A DNA stretch of 64,000 nt from Desulfovibrio sp. JC022 (GTDB taxonomy: Bacteria; Desulfobacterota; Desulfovibrionia; Desulfovibrionales; Desulfovibrionaceae): contig NZ_VOPZ01000009.1 in the NCBI RefSeq assembly GCF_010470665.1, positions 1 to 64,000 of the forward strand, given 5' to 3'. Made by a program: the position numbers and the translations under genes. Below the pieces are notes generated by a model. That model searched no databases, was not told the DNA's origin, and saw nothing but the letters and a program-made list of their open reading frames with translations. How positions within the stretch are numbered: the stretch's first letter is position 1; each line of letters begins with the position of its first letter. Below, piece by piece: positions 34,026 to 43,170 of this stretch.

Positions 34026-35336
34026 TCAACTTTTTTTTACGACTATCAGGTTCAGACCACGGGCCTGAACAACCTTAACCGCTGTTCCGGAATCAAAAAA
34101 AGTTTTATCCTCAGTCTCGGCATTCCAAATCTCACCCCGTACTCGTACCTTCATACGCCCCTCTCTTAGCTCTAATACTTCTCCTTCTAAACCAATCATG
34201 CTCTCCAGACCCACTCCTGACTTGGAAAGTTGGGCTTTGGTCACCAGATAAATAATAATCCCGGCAAAAACCGAAAAAGTCAGCACTGTACCGAGAATTG
34301 TCCCAAGGGGAATGCCGGGAGTCCCTTCCCTGAACAGGACCAATGATCCGATAAACAGACTGATCACAGCCCCAAGACTAAGCAAACCATAACTGACAAT
34401 AAAAATTTCAAGGATAAACAAAACCGCACCCAGCATGAGCAAAAGCAAACCCGCGGCATTAGTTGGCAATATTGACATGGCGTAAAGTCCGGTCACAAGA
34501 CAAAAAGTACCGATCACACCGGGCAATATGGTTCCGGGATGGGAAAGCTCGAAAAAAACACCCAGCACGCCACCAAGCAAAAGAAAATAGGCAACCTGCG
34601 GATCGAGCAGCCATGAAAGAACATCGTACCTGAAGCCCGGCTCAAATTTGCTGACCACCACCTCTGATTTTGAAAATTTAACCCTCTGTCCGTCTATAAG
34701 CACCCCTCTCGCACCGAGCTGCTCAAGAAAATCATTCACAGACAGGGCCATAAAATTCACAATGTTCAAAGTCACCGCATCCTGCGCATCAACACTGATA
34801 CCATCCTGAACGGACATAGCGTACCATTCAATATTGCGCCCTCTCTTGCGGGCAATGCCCTTAATCAGGCTGACCATATCCCCGGTAACTTTCTTGCTCA
34901 TGGTTTCGGGAAGTTCTTCACCTGACGATGAAACCGGGCTGGCCGCACCTATGGATGTGCCGGGAGCCATGGCTGCCACCTGCGCAGCCGCTGTTATAAA
35001 TGTTCCGGCAGATGCTGCATGTGCTCCTTCCGGGCCGACCCAGACGCAAACCGGAACCTTGCTGTTCATGATGATCTTGACCATCTCACGCATGGATGTA
35101 CCAAGACCGCCCGGAGTATCGAGACGGAGCAGCAAAAGATCATGATCGTCATCACCAGCCCGCCCAAGACCGTCCTCAAGCAGATGAACCTGCACCGGAC
35201 TTATCCCGCCCTCAAGTTCAAGCAACAATACGTTGATCTGACGGGCAAAAACAGAATCTGAAACAATGCAGCTTAAAAATACTACCGTAATGATCAAACA
35301 ATAAATGAATCCTGATCGTTTCTTTAAACCATGCAT
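34026..35336 (-). CDS. NfeD-type membrane-bound serine protease
   Basis: The 436-residue protein has a signal peptide, a ClpP-like serine protease domain (LRLDTPGGLGTSM, EGAHAASAGTFITAAA with the catalytic Ser, then a Lys in TMSKKVTGDM), four to five membrane segments and an NfeD/OB-like tail (ESMIGLEGEVLELREGRMKV). The protease faces the periplasm and the OB-like domain faces the cytoplasm. Members cleave stomatin-type partners, here probably the SPFH protein encoded next. GGGAG lies upstream of the ATG. Confidence 0.92.
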   Translation of the reverse strand: MHGLKKRSGFIYCLIITVVFLSCIVSDSVFARQINVLLLELEGGISPVQVHLLEDGLGRAGDDDHDLLLLRLDTPGGLGTSMREMVKIIMNSKVPVCVWVGPEGAHAASAGTFITAAAQVAAMAPGTSIGAASPVSSSGEELPETMSKKVTGDMVSLIKGIARKRGRNIEWYAMSVQDGISVDAQDAVTLNIVNFMALSVNDFLEQLGARGVLIDGQRVKFSKSEVVVSKFEPGFRYDVLSWLLDPQVAYFLLLGGVLGVFFELSHPGTILPGVIGTFCLVTGLYAMSILPTNAAGLLLLMLGAVLFILEIFIVSYGLLSLGAVISLFIGSLVLFREGTPGIPLGTILGTVLTFSVFAGIIIYLVTKAQLSKSGVGLESMIGLEGEVLELREGRMKVRVRGEIWNAETEDKTFFDSGTAVKVVQARGLNLIVVKKS

Positions 35337-35460
35337 AGCGACTCCCGCGAAAAAAACTTTTATAGTTCATAATGCCAAATCGCGGGAGATAAATAAACAA
35401 TGGAAAAAGAAAACCCCGCCTGCTGGAGACGGGGTTGATAATTTCAAAATGAAATAAAAA

Positions 35461-36282
35461 CTAAAAGAGTGGTAATCGCAAAAGTGAGATACAAAGCAAC
35501 TGCTGCTCATCCGGCGGCAGGTTCTTAAGAAAGTCCGGATCTTGGAGCATGAGCATCTGTACTCCGTTAGTATGAACCGACGCTGAACTCGAAGGAGCGT
35601 CAGGAGCGACAATTGAACGGGTCTGGTCACCAAAGCAAGCCACAAACTTCACCCCGTAAGCCTCTACTCCTTTCCAAAAAATATCACTCTTGTTTTCAAA
35701 GTCATTGCCGTTCCAAGCAGTACAAGGCCAGAACGAAATGGCTCCCTTGGGTAGGCCCATATAACCGATCAGAGATTGGAAAAGCTTGCGCCGGGCAGTA
35801 TCAGCCTGCCCTGAAAGGTCTTGACCAAGCTGGGCATAGGTCCAGAAAATCTGCACGCGCGGACTGATGCGTCCTGCCAGAGTCGACCAAGGAGCCGGCC
35901 AGGACTGGGGATCAGGAAAATTTACCTTGGGCTGAGCCGAAGATTTACTCTTCGCAGGCATGCGCGAAGGTTTCGGAGCAGGAGTGCGATCAAAAGAAGG
36001 TCGCTGCTCTTGCTGTGGAGATTGCTGAACCGGAGCGGCCTGTTGCGCAGGAGCTTGTTGCGGAGCCTGATTCTGCTGCGCTGCAAACTGTTGCGGTCTT
36101 TGCTGTGGGCGTGATTGAGCCTGCTGGCGGGGTTGTGCAGGCACACCGGGACGCTGCTGCCTTTTCGGTTTTTCGAGTTCCTCGATGCCGGGCAGTGAAT
36201 CCTTGAAAACATATTGCAGACCGTTTTGATACCACGGCCTGACACTTTCAAGCACATTTAATTCTGCAGAAGGAGATCCCAT
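35461..36282 (-). CDS. Pro/Gln-rich linker protein with conserved C-terminal domain, unknown function
   Basis: This ~273-residue protein is not one I can name. It has a short N-terminal segment (PWYQNGLQYVFKDSLPGIEE). Residues ~40-115 are very rich in Pro and Gln (QQAPAQQAAPVQQSPQQEQ). A C-terminal domain of ~130 residues follows (RVQIFWTYAQLGQDL, LPKGAISFWPCTAWNG, VKFVACFGDQ, DEQQLLCISLLRLPL). The order of alpha/beta elements reminds me weakly of the uracil-DNA-glycosylase-like fold of DNA polymerase III psi, but no catalytic motif is present. The ATG at 36282 (GTG at 36291 also possible) overlaps the end of coaBC, so it is probably co-translated. Confidence 0.7.
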   Translation of the reverse strand: MGSPSAELNVLESVRPWYQNGLQYVFKDSLPGIEELEKPKRQQRPGVPAQPRQQAQSRPQQRPQQFAAQQNQAPQQAPAQQAAPVQQSPQQEQRPSFDRTPAPKPSRMPAKSKSSAQPKVNFPDPQSWPAPWSTLAGRISPRVQIFWTYAQLGQDLSGQADTARRKLFQSLIGYMGLPKGAISFWPCTAWNGNDFENKSDIFWKGVEAYGVKFVACFGDQTRSIVAPDAPSSSASVHTNGVQMLMLQDPDFLKNLPPDEQQLLCISLLRLPLF

Positions 36283-37469
36283 ATACGCCACGCTACTTCG
36301 GTTTTGGGGAGGTCAGGCCATTCTTCGGACCGCCCTGTTCTGTCCAGAACATAGACTGAATTGGTGGAAGACTCAAATCCGGCTCCAGGCTTGTTGATAG
36401 GGTTAGCAACAATCAAATCCAGATTCTTGCGCTCAAGCTTACCCTTGGCTGCCTCTTTAATATTGGAAGTCTCAGCGGCAAAACCGATCAATTGCTGGTC
36501 ATCACGTTTCTGTGTGCCGATAGTTTTAAGAATATCCGGGTTGGTATCAAAATCAACTCTGAGAGCATCATTGCCGGCCTTCTTAAACTTGCCTTCTCCA
36601 TGCGGAATAGGTTTGAAGTCCGCAACTGCAGCAGTAAAACACCCGGTGGTACAACCGGGCCAGACCGCAGTGGCGGCATCATACATCTGCTGCGCGGAAT
36701 CAACTTTGATCACATCAATATCTTCAGGAAACCACCAGTTCACCGGACCGGAAACCACAGTTACCTTGGCCCCGCGAAGCCATGCGGCCATGGCAATGCA
36801 GGCACCCATGAGACCGGAAGAAGGATTGGACCAGAAACGGACAGCATCCCATTTCTCACGGGTGGGCCCAAGAGTGATCAGCACGTGTTTACCGCTCATA
36901 TCATCAGGAGCAACAGCGCGTAACCCGTGGGCATAAATGGACTCCAGCGGAGCAAGGCGACCACGTCCATGATCACCGCAGGCAACATCGCCGCAATCGG
37001 GACCGATGAATTCAACACCCCGTTCAGCAAGCACCCGGCAATTATCCTGAGTGGCAGGTGCATCCCACATGGCCGGGTTCATGGCCGGAGCCACAAGTTT
37101 TGGGCCACTAAAAGCCAAGCCCTGACAGGAAAGCATGTCATCCGCCAGACCATGAGTCATACGCGCCAGAACTGAAGCTGTTGCCGGGGCTACCAGCATG
37201 GCATCCGCAGCCTGTCCGGGCTCAAGGTGGCCGAAGGTGTCATCCATGGTCGGATACATTTTTTCCCAGACCTTGAAAGCACCAAGGGCCTCATAACTGA
37301 GGCCCTTGATAAATTCCTGCGCACCTGAAGTGAGCGTAACACTGACTTCGATCCCGGCCTTGCGAAACATACGCAGTAAGTCCAAAGACTTGTAAGCTGC
37401 GATGGAACCGCTGACGCCAAGGTGGATACGTTTTCCTAAAAAGCAGTCAAAATTAAGATGTTCATTCAT
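36258..37469 (-). CDS. coaBC: Bifunctional phosphopantothenoylcysteine decarboxylase/synthetase
   Basis: The 403-residue protein covers two steps of coenzyme A synthesis. Its N-terminal half is a flavin decarboxylase (VSGSIAAYKSLDLLR, PAMNPAMWDAPAT, ACGDHGRGRLAP). Its C-terminal half is the CTP-dependent synthetase (LGPTREKWDAVRFWSNPSS, FTAAVADFKP, GFAAETSN). The synthetase motif reads SSGLMG where many enzymes have SSGKMG, and DPVR is DAVR, a modest departure. Its start codon shares bases with the stop of the upstream lipoprotein gene (TAATG). Confidence 0.93.
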   Translation of the reverse strand: MNEHLNFDCFLGKRIHLGVSGSIAAYKSLDLLRMFRKAGIEVSVTLTSGAQEFIKGLSYEALGAFKVWEKMYPTMDDTFGHLEPGQAADAMLVAPATASVLARMTHGLADDMLSCQGLAFSGPKLVAPAMNPAMWDAPATQDNCRVLAERGVEFIGPDCGDVACGDHGRGRLAPLESIYAHGLRAVAPDDMSGKHVLITLGPTREKWDAVRFWSNPSSGLMGACIAMAAWLRGAKVTVVSGPVNWWFPEDIDVIKVDSAQQMYDAATAVWPGCTTGCFTAAVADFKPIPHGEGKFKKAGNDALRVDFDTNPDILKTIGTQKRDDQQLIGFAAETSNIKEAAKGKLERKNLDLIVANPINKPGAGFESSTNSVYVLDRTGRSEEWPDLPKTEVAWRIWDLLLQN

Positions 37470-37960
37470 TATTGTATAGTCTGTTCCTGAACCCCGCCGG
37501 AAAGGGGCGCGGAGTCGGACTTCATTTCAACGGCGTAGATTTCGACCTCAGTATTGTAGGAACCATCAAAAATTCTCACTGTGCAGCTCTTGTAAGGCTT
37601 GGTGAAAGAAAGAGTTGAAACAGTAGAGGTAATGGATCTTTCCTTGGTCCAGTTATCTTTTGCCATCTGGTTTACGAAAAAATCAATCAGGGACTGGTTT
37701 TCAACGCGTCCCTTGAGAACAATTTTTCCATACTTAAAAGACTGGTCTTCTGCAACATAGGACTGATCAGGTACCCTGCTCAGTTCGTTGGGAACGGCAA
37801 TATCATCAAATTCAGTATAAGGAACAAATTCTTCATAACTTTCAGTAGCACCGGATGCGGCAATTACGGGTTCGTCAGAAGTTTTGTTGGTTCCGGCCAG
37901 ACAACCGGTAAGTCCAACAAAAATCATGGAAATAAGAAGCATTTTAATGAAAGTACGCAT
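37469..37960 (-). CDS. Lipoprotein, unknown function (DUF-type, beta-rich)
   Basis: The 163-residue predicted lipoprotein has lipobox GLTGC (Cys20), then an acidic mature N-terminus (TSDEPVIAASGATESYEEF). The remaining part looks like a small alpha/beta domain (SRVPDQSYVAEDQSFKYGKI, SLIDFFVNQMAKDNWTKERS, KPYKSCTVRIF). This resembles short outer-membrane lipoproteins common in delta-proteobacteria. GGAGG precedes the ATG, and the stop overlaps the coaBC start. Function unknown. Confidence 0.75.
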   Translation of the reverse strand: MRTFIKMLLISMIFVGLTGCLAGTNKTSDEPVIAASGATESYEEFVPYTEFDDIAVPNELSRVPDQSYVAEDQSFKYGKIVLKGRVENQSLIDFFVNQMAKDNWTKERSITSTVSTLSFTKPYKSCTVRIFDGSYNTEVEIYAVEMKSDSAPLSGGVQEQTIQ

Positions 37961-38128
37961 AGTTAATCCTCCGATTTTAATGTCGACGCATATTGAAATT
38001 CAGGCCAGCCGGGCTGGACATAATTGATCACGCTAAACAGACACGGCATTGAGCAGTTGGCTCCACCGCATCTTCTAGACTTTTTCTACAGCCATGAGAG
38101 CAAAAAATCAATTCCGAAGGCAGGAAAA

Positions 38129-38806
38129 TCAACCGTTCATGCGTTTGATCTTATCCATAAAATAATTTTCCATTTCTCTCCGGTCTTTGCGCAAACGAAC
38201 CAATTCGGATTCCATAACCTCAAGCTTATGCTTCAAGTTAGTGTTTTCCTGAGCTAATTCAGTGGTAGCCTCTTCGAGTTCCACATCTTTCTGCTCAAGA
38301 GCATTGGTCCGAACGTCATACTCTTCAGTCATGGATTTTATATCCAGCTGCGGCAAAGCCTTGATTTTTTTCTGGCTGCGGGCAAGAAGAACAAAAGCTT
38401 TTTTGAGCTTGTAAATATCTTCGCGCTGCTCTTCAATGATTGACTTCTGGTCGGCAATCACTTCAAGTGACTTGCTCATCTTGTCCATCATCTCGGCAAA
38501 TGCGCCGCTCAGCTCAGCCTGAATATTCATGGCCGGCTGGGCTGGAACACCACGCTCGGAAGGGCTGATCTCAATTGTACGGGGAAATTCGGAACGGAGC
38601 TGCTGCTCAATTTCCGTGGTAACCATCCCATCATTATATAATGTGACGATGCGCTTGAAGATTTCCACAGCGGATTCCGGGTACTTGGTAACCCGGCCCA
38701 TTTTTTTACTGGAAAGAAAATCCTTGAACAGCGAAGCATAACGCCTTGCTGTTGGAGCGGGGATCATCGTAATCTTGGATATTTCAGCAACTGACAACCA
38801 TTTCAT
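38129..38806 (-). CDS. MerR-like helix-turn-helix protein with long coiled coil
   Basis: The 225-residue protein has an N-terminal HTH of MerR type (LSVAEISKITMIPAPTARRYASLFKDFL, then VTKYPESAVEIFKRIVTLYNDGM). From about residue 85 to the end it is almost all coiled coil (SLEVIADQKSIIEEQREDIYKLKKA; LEEATTELAQENTNLKHKLEV). It probably binds DNA as a dimer or larger assembly; whether it is a regulator or a structural protein is unknown. It is followed (minus strand) by 168 bases without a gene before the lipoprotein at 37960. Confidence 0.75.
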   Translation of the reverse strand: MKWLSVAEISKITMIPAPTARRYASLFKDFLSSKKMGRVTKYPESAVEIFKRIVTLYNDGMVTTEIEQQLRSEFPRTIEISPSERGVPAQPAMNIQAELSGAFAEMMDKMSKSLEVIADQKSIIEEQREDIYKLKKAFVLLARSQKKIKALPQLDIKSMTEEYDVRTNALEQKDVELEEATTELAQENTNLKHKLEVMESELVRLRKDRREMENYFMDKIKRMNG

Positions 38807-38954
38807 AATCTAATCCGGATTTGGTGATCAACGTGACAATCAAACAGACTTGTTTGACCGGGCAATCAAAGGATAAACACAGCATTCATAGACCTTGAAG
38901 GTCTCTGCTGTAAAGATTCTTACCAGATTATCATCAATAAAGAAAACTGAAAAA

Positions 38955-40040
38955 ATGAACATAAACACAGAAGACTTTTTCCTTAAAAGCTACGACTTTG
39001 AATTACCGGAAGACCAGATAGCGCAGTGCCCCGCAGTTATGCGCCATGGTTCCAAGCTCATGGTCCTTGATCAGAATAGCGGTGAAACCGAAACAAGAAA
39101 TTTTACTGACATTGTGGACCTGCTTCCTGAAGGTGCCCTGCTGGTGGCCAACAACTCAAAAGTTGTCCCGGCACGTATCTTCGGTAAAAAACCTACCGGA
39201 GGACGGGTGGAATTCCTGCTGCTGACCCCCCTCCCGCTAATTGAAGCCGAAAAAGTTCCCGGTGGTTTTAAAGCGCAGGCCCGTGGCTTGCTTCGTGCTT
39301 CCAAAGGCCCAAAACCTGGTAATGAAATATTTTTTGATGGCGGCCTGAAGCTGACAGTGCAGGGCAAAGGAAGATTCGGCCTTTCCGAGGTTGAATTAGA
39401 ATGGACCGGGGATCTGAAAAAGATTTTCGAGGAATGTGGTAAAATTCCTTTGCCTCCCTACATTCGCCGTGCAGCTGATGAAACAGACAATGAACGCTAC
39501 CAGACCCTCTACGCTTGCGATGAAAAAGCCGGATCTGTAGCCGCCCCCACAGCCGGGCTGCATTTTTCCGAAGAGATCAATGAAAAACTCAAAGCCAAAA
39601 ACATCGAACGCGCAGAAGTTACATTATATGTAGGTTACGGAACCTTCAGCCCGGTTCGCGCCGAAGATATCCGTGATCATGAGATGCATCATGAATACAT
39701 CGAAATACCAGAAGAAACAGCCGCCGCTGTGATCAAAGCCAAGCAGGAAGGACGTCCGGTAATCGCAGTGGGCACCACCTCAGCCCGCACTCTGGAAGGA
39801 GCTTTCCAACAGACCGGCGAAATTTGTGAATTTAAGGGTGAAACCAACATTTTCATATACCCCGGCTTTGAATTCAAGGTGGTCGACCGTATGATTACCA
39901 ATTTCCATTTGCCAGAATCATCCCTTGTCATTATGATTTCCGCTCTTGCAGGTAGGAAAAACGTTTTGAAAGCTTATTCCAAAGCAGTGGAGAACCAATT
40001 CAGATTCTTCTCCTACGGCGATTCAATGTATATAAAATAA
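38955..40040 (+). CDS. queA: S-adenosylmethionine:tRNA ribosyltransferase-isomerase (QueA)
   Basis: The 361-residue protein makes epoxyqueuosine on tRNA from the preQ1 base, using SAM as ribosyl donor. Motifs: DFELPEDQIAQCPAVMRHGSK, ANNSKVVPARIFGKK, SVAAPTAGLHFSEEI, YGTFSPVRAEDIRDHEMHHE and TNFHLPESSLVIMISALAG. The ATG at 38955 is chosen because it gives the family's usual N-terminus; the frame extends upstream to 38895 without support. The gene is probably monocistronic. Confidence 0.95.
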   Translation: MNINTEDFFLKSYDFELPEDQIAQCPAVMRHGSKLMVLDQNSGETETRNFTDIVDLLPEGALLVANNSKVVPARIFGKKPTGGRVEFLLLTPLPLIEAEKVPGGFKAQARGLLRASKGPKPGNEIFFDGGLKLTVQGKGRFGLSEVELEWTGDLKKIFEECGKIPLPPYIRRAADETDNERYQTLYACDEKAGSVAAPTAGLHFSEEINEKLKAKNIERAEVTLYVGYGTFSPVRAEDIRDHEMHHEYIEIPEETAAAVIKAKQEGRPVIAVGTTSARTLEGAFQQTGEICEFKGETNIFIYPGFEFKVVDRMITNFHLPESSLVIMISALAGRKNVLKAYSKAVENQFRFFSYGDSMYIK

Positions 40041-40172
40041 AGTACGAATAACGTTTGAACGTAGTTTTGACGGAAAAATTTGCACCTCAACGCAAATAAT
40101 TATACGTTGTCTTCCAACAGTCACATTTTCATAATGTGCTACCCACAAGTTAATAAAGACTCTAATGGTCCC

Positions 40173-40199
40173 AGCCCGTTGATATAACGGGCTTTTCTG
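40173..40199 (+). terminator. Terminator between queA and the oxidoreductase operon
   Basis: AGCCCGTT-GATAT-AACGGGCT followed by TTTTCT. It lies 22 bases before the ferredoxin start, so it could also act as an attenuator. A palindrome ACGTT-TG-AACGT lies at 40051-40062. Confidence 0.75.
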
Positions 40200-40221
40200 T
40201 CCACGGTAACAGGAGTTTAGG

Positions 40222-40452
40222 ATGTCACGAGTAGAATTTTTGGATGAACGGTGCAAGGGCTGTCTGCTCTGTACCACCGTCTGTCCAAAGGAAATCATAA
40301 GGCAATCCGACCGATTCAACCAACATGGCTACAAAGTTGCTGAAGTCGCGGCTGAGGATATGGAAAAGTGTACCGGATGTACTTCCTGTGCGCTGATCTG
40401 TCCGGATATCGCTATCCGGGTATACAGAACCAAAAAGGCCAAAGGAGAATAG
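40222..40452 (+). CDS. 4Fe-4S ferredoxin, delta subunit of 2-oxoacid:ferredoxin oxidoreductase
   Basis: The 76-residue protein has two CxxCxxCxxxCP clusters (CKGCLLCTTVCPKE and CTGCTSCALICPDI), so it carries two [4Fe-4S] centres and passes electrons from the enzyme core to ferredoxin. It is the first gene of a four-gene operon (delta, alpha, beta, gamma) with one- to two-base spacing. CAGGAG precedes the ATG. Confidence 0.93.
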   Translation: MSRVEFLDERCKGCLLCTTVCPKEIIRQSDRFNQHGYKVAEVAAEDMEKCTGCTSCALICPDIAIRVYRTKKAKGE

Positions 40453-40453
40453 T

Positions 40454-41521
40454 ATGGCTAAGAATGGCGAAAAGCTTTTTATCAAAGGCAATGAGGCTAT
40501 CTCCCGCGGCGCAATCGCAGCCGGGCTTAAGTGCTACTTCGGCTACCCCATCACCCCCCAGAACGATATCCCGGAATACATGTCCGCAGAACTGCCCAAA
40601 GTCGGCGGCGAATTCGTTCAGGCTGAAAGTGAAGTTGCCGCTGCAAACATGCTCATCGGCGCAGCAGCCGCAGGCTCACGTTGCATGACCTCTTCCTCCA
40701 GCCCCGGTGTATCCCTAAAACAGGAAGCCATCTCCTACCTCGCAGGTAGCCAGCTTCCCGCGGTTATCGTCAACATGAACCGCGGCGGACCGGGTCTCGG
40801 CGACATCGGTCCCAGTCAGGGTGACTATTTTCAGGCCACCAAAGGCGGCGGACACGGTGACTACCGTACCCTCGTACTTGCTCCCGGTACCTGTCAGGAA
40901 TGCTACGACCTCGTCATCGAAGCTTTTGACCTTGCTTTCAAATACCGCAACCCGGTCATGATCCTCGGTGATGCCATCGTCGGTCAGATGAAAGAGCCCG
41001 TTATCACACGGGAAGTCAAAGAGCACGATGCAGCAGAAGGAACCGAGTGGCGCATCGAAGGTGCCAAGGACCGTGATCACCGCATCATCAAGTCCCTGTT
41101 CCTCACGGAAGGTTCTCTCGCAGGCCACAACCAGGCATTGCAGGCCAAATATGACGACATGGCCAAATCCACCAAGCAGGAACTTTTCGAAACCGAAGAT
41201 GCCGAACTTATCGTGGTTGCCTACGGTTCCATCGGACGTATCGTAAAGAGCACAGTACGCAAACTGCGCGCACAGGGTCACAAGGTCGGCTTGTTCCGTC
41301 CTATCACCCTCTACCCCTTCCCCTCCGAAGAGCTGAACAAGCTCGCCAAGCAGGGTAAGAAGTTCCTGACTATTGAACATAACCTCGGTCAGATGGTTGA
41401 AGACGTACGTCTTTCCATCCGCACCATTACTGACAGTGATTTCTTCGGCTTCATGCCCGGAAACCTGCCCACCCCCGACGATTTCGAGGAGCCCATCCTC
41501 AAAAGCCTTGGAGGGAAATAG
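40454..41521 (+). CDS. 2-oxoacid:ferredoxin oxidoreductase alpha subunit (VorB/KorA type)
   Basis: The 355-residue subunit has the alpha-subunit signatures GNEAISRGAIAAGLKCYFGYPITPQ, EFVQAESEVAAANMLIGAA, TSSSSPGVSLKQEAISYLAG and NMNRGGPGLGDIGPSQGDYF. With the beta subunit it oxidatively decarboxylates a 2-oxoacid to an acyl-CoA. The SSSPGVSLKQEAIS form fits the branched-chain/VorB or 2-oxoglutarate/KorA group. The substrate cannot be fixed here. It starts two bases after the delta gene stop. Confidence 0.9.
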   Translation: MAKNGEKLFIKGNEAISRGAIAAGLKCYFGYPITPQNDIPEYMSAELPKVGGEFVQAESEVAAANMLIGAAAAGSRCMTSSSSPGVSLKQEAISYLAGSQLPAVIVNMNRGGPGLGDIGPSQGDYFQATKGGGHGDYRTLVLAPGTCQECYDLVIEAFDLAFKYRNPVMILGDAIVGQMKEPVITREVKEHDAAEGTEWRIEGAKDRDHRIIKSLFLTEGSLAGHNQALQAKYDDMAKSTKQELFETEDAELIVVAYGSIGRIVKSTVRKLRAQGHKVGLFRPITLYPFPSEELNKLAKQGKKFLTIEHNLGQMVEDVRLSIRTITDSDFFGFMPGNLPTPDDFEEPILKSLGGK

Positions 41522-41523
41522 AT

Positions 41524-42282
41524 ATGAGCGAACAAGAAATTCTCGCCTTTGATAAGGCTGACGCTATTGTAGACGTTCCCACCCACTACTGTCCCGGCTG
41601 CCAGCATGGTGTAGCCCACAGGCTCGCGGGTGAACTGCTCAGCGAAATGGGTTTGACCGAAGACACTCTTCTGGTCACCTCCATCGGTTGTTCCGTATTC
41701 CTCTACAACTACCTGAACGTGGACAGTGTGGAAGCACCGCACGGCCGCGCACCGGCTGTTGCGACAGGCGTTAAACGCGCACGCAAAGACAAGTTTGTAC
41801 TCTCCTATCAGGGTGACGGCGACCTCGCTTCCATCGGTATGGCTGAGATCATGCACATTGCAAACCGTGGTGAAAAAGTCTCCATCATCTTCGTGAACAA
41901 CACTGTTTACGGTATGACCGGCGGACAGATGGCCCCCACAACTATGGAAGGCCAGAAAACCACCACTTCCCCAAATGGACGTGATCCCATGAAAGAAGGC
42001 CAGGCTATCCGCATGGCTGAGATCATTGCCCAGCTCGGCGGCACTGCCTATTCCGCACGTGTGGCCCTGAACAATGTGAAGAACATTCGCAAGGCCAAAA
42101 AAGCTATGAAAAAGGCTTTTGAAGTGCAGCAGAAAGGTCTCGGTTTCGGTTTTATCGAACTGCTGGCAACCTGCCCCACCAACTGGAGAATGACTCCCAT
42201 TCAGGCGAACGAAAGGGTTGAATCTGAAATGATCCCCTACTTCCCGCTGGGTGTATATAAAGACGCAACCGCGGAGGACTAA
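41524..42282 (+). CDS. 2-oxoacid:ferredoxin oxidoreductase beta subunit (thiamine diphosphate-binding)
   Basis: The 252-residue subunit has PTHYCPGCQHGVAHRL at the start and the thiamine-diphosphate motif YQGDGDLASIGMAEIMHIANRG with IIFVNNTVYGMTGGQMAPTT. It binds thiamine diphosphate and metal and holds the active site with alpha. It begins two bases after the alpha gene, with GGAGGG inside the end of the alpha gene. Confidence 0.92.
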   Translation: MSEQEILAFDKADAIVDVPTHYCPGCQHGVAHRLAGELLSEMGLTEDTLLVTSIGCSVFLYNYLNVDSVEAPHGRAPAVATGVKRARKDKFVLSYQGDGDLASIGMAEIMHIANRGEKVSIIFVNNTVYGMTGGQMAPTTMEGQKTTTSPNGRDPMKEGQAIRMAEIIAQLGGTAYSARVALNNVKNIRKAKKAMKKAFEVQQKGLGFGFIELLATCPTNWRMTPIQANERVESEMIPYFPLGVYKDATAED

Positions 42283-42283
42283 G

Positions 42284-42826
42284 ATGAGCAAATACCTCGA
42301 CAGCATCATTGCCGGATTCGGCGGACAGGGCGTTATGCTCATCGGTAACCTGCTGGCCTATTCAGGCATGAATGCCGGACTCAATGTAACCTACATTCCG
42401 GTATACGGCCCAGAAATGCGCGGCGGAACCGCAAACTGCACAGTCGTACTTTCCGACGATGAGATCGGTTCCCCGATCATCCGCAGCCCGCACAGCCTGA
42501 TCATCATGAACCGTCCTTCGCTGGATAAATTCCAGCCCATGCTCATGGATAACGGTATCCAGATCGTCAACTCCTCACTCATTGATGAAGAGTTGGTTGA
42601 GACTGATCGCATCAAATCCTACCTCGTGCCCTGCAACGATATCGCCGACAAACTCGGCAATGCCCGCTTGGCAAACATGGTAGCACTCGGTGCATTCATC
42701 AAGGCAACCGGAATCATGGAAATGCAGGCAGTCATCGACTCCCTCGAAAACGTGATCTCCGCACACTACCATCATCTCATTCCCAAAAACGCAGAAGCCC
42801 TCCAAGCAGGTGCTGACGCTATTTAA
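42284..42826 (+). CDS. 2-oxoacid:ferredoxin oxidoreductase gamma subunit
   Basis: The 180-residue subunit has the gamma-type start [20 protein letters not shown] and then [23 protein letters not shown]. It completes the CoA-binding part of the enzyme. The ATG at 42284 follows GGAGGACTAAG and lies just after the beta stop; the longer frame from 42251 is rejected. A strong terminator follows, so the operon ends here. Confidence 0.92.
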   Translation: MSKYLDSIIAGFGGQGVMLIGNLLAYSGMNAGLNVTYIPVYGPEMRGGTANCTVVLSDDEIGSPIIRSPHSLIIMNRPSLDKFQPMLMDNGIQIVNSSLIDEELVETDRIKSYLVPCNDIADKLGNARLANMVALGAFIKATGIMEMQAVIDSLENVISAHYHHLIPKNAEALQAGADAI

Positions 42827-42840
42827 GTTACTACTTAAAC

Positions 42841-42878
42841 GGCCCGTGCGAACCAAGTTCGCACGGGCCATTTTTTTT
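42841..42878 (+). terminator. Strong terminator of the oxidoreductase operon
   Basis: GGCCCGTGCGAAC-CAA-GTTCGCACGGGCC, then A and eight T. Confidence 0.93.
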
Positions 42879-42880
42879 AT

Positions 42881-42969
42881 TGCCTCCGGCGGCCAAAGGA
42901 GAGGGGAAAACCCTTTTGCTACCGCCAAAAAGTGTTTTCCCCTCTCCTTTGGAATCCTCTCCCCTTTCC
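42881..42969. repeat. Intergenic hairpin repeat of the CCTCCGGCGG type, copy 1
   Basis: TGCCTCCGGCGG (42881-42892) is followed by two perfect 19-base arms, CCAAAGGAGAGGGGAAAAC (42893-42911) and its complement (42934-42952), then AATCCTCTCCCCTTTCCC. A second element with the same first 12 bases and a similar layout lies at 55738-55812. Desulfovibrio-type genomes carry many such dispersed elements (recalled, not checked). In this copy the long arms may also act as a terminator back-up. The remaining bases to aroE (42970-43170) show no gene. Confidence 0.8.
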
Positions 42970-43170
42970 CAAAACGCGTTAATAATCTTTTCTCTTTAGC
43001 GCAGCAAAACATACCTTATTTGCTAAATGTTCCTGATTCGGTCAAACTGTCTTAACGCAACGTCCAGTCTTTAAAAATTTTCCTGAATTTTATCATTCAA
43101 TTTAAGCGTATTAATTCAAAAAAATGACCTTCACTCTACGAAAGACCACAAAGGTCTTCAGGAGCTAAAT

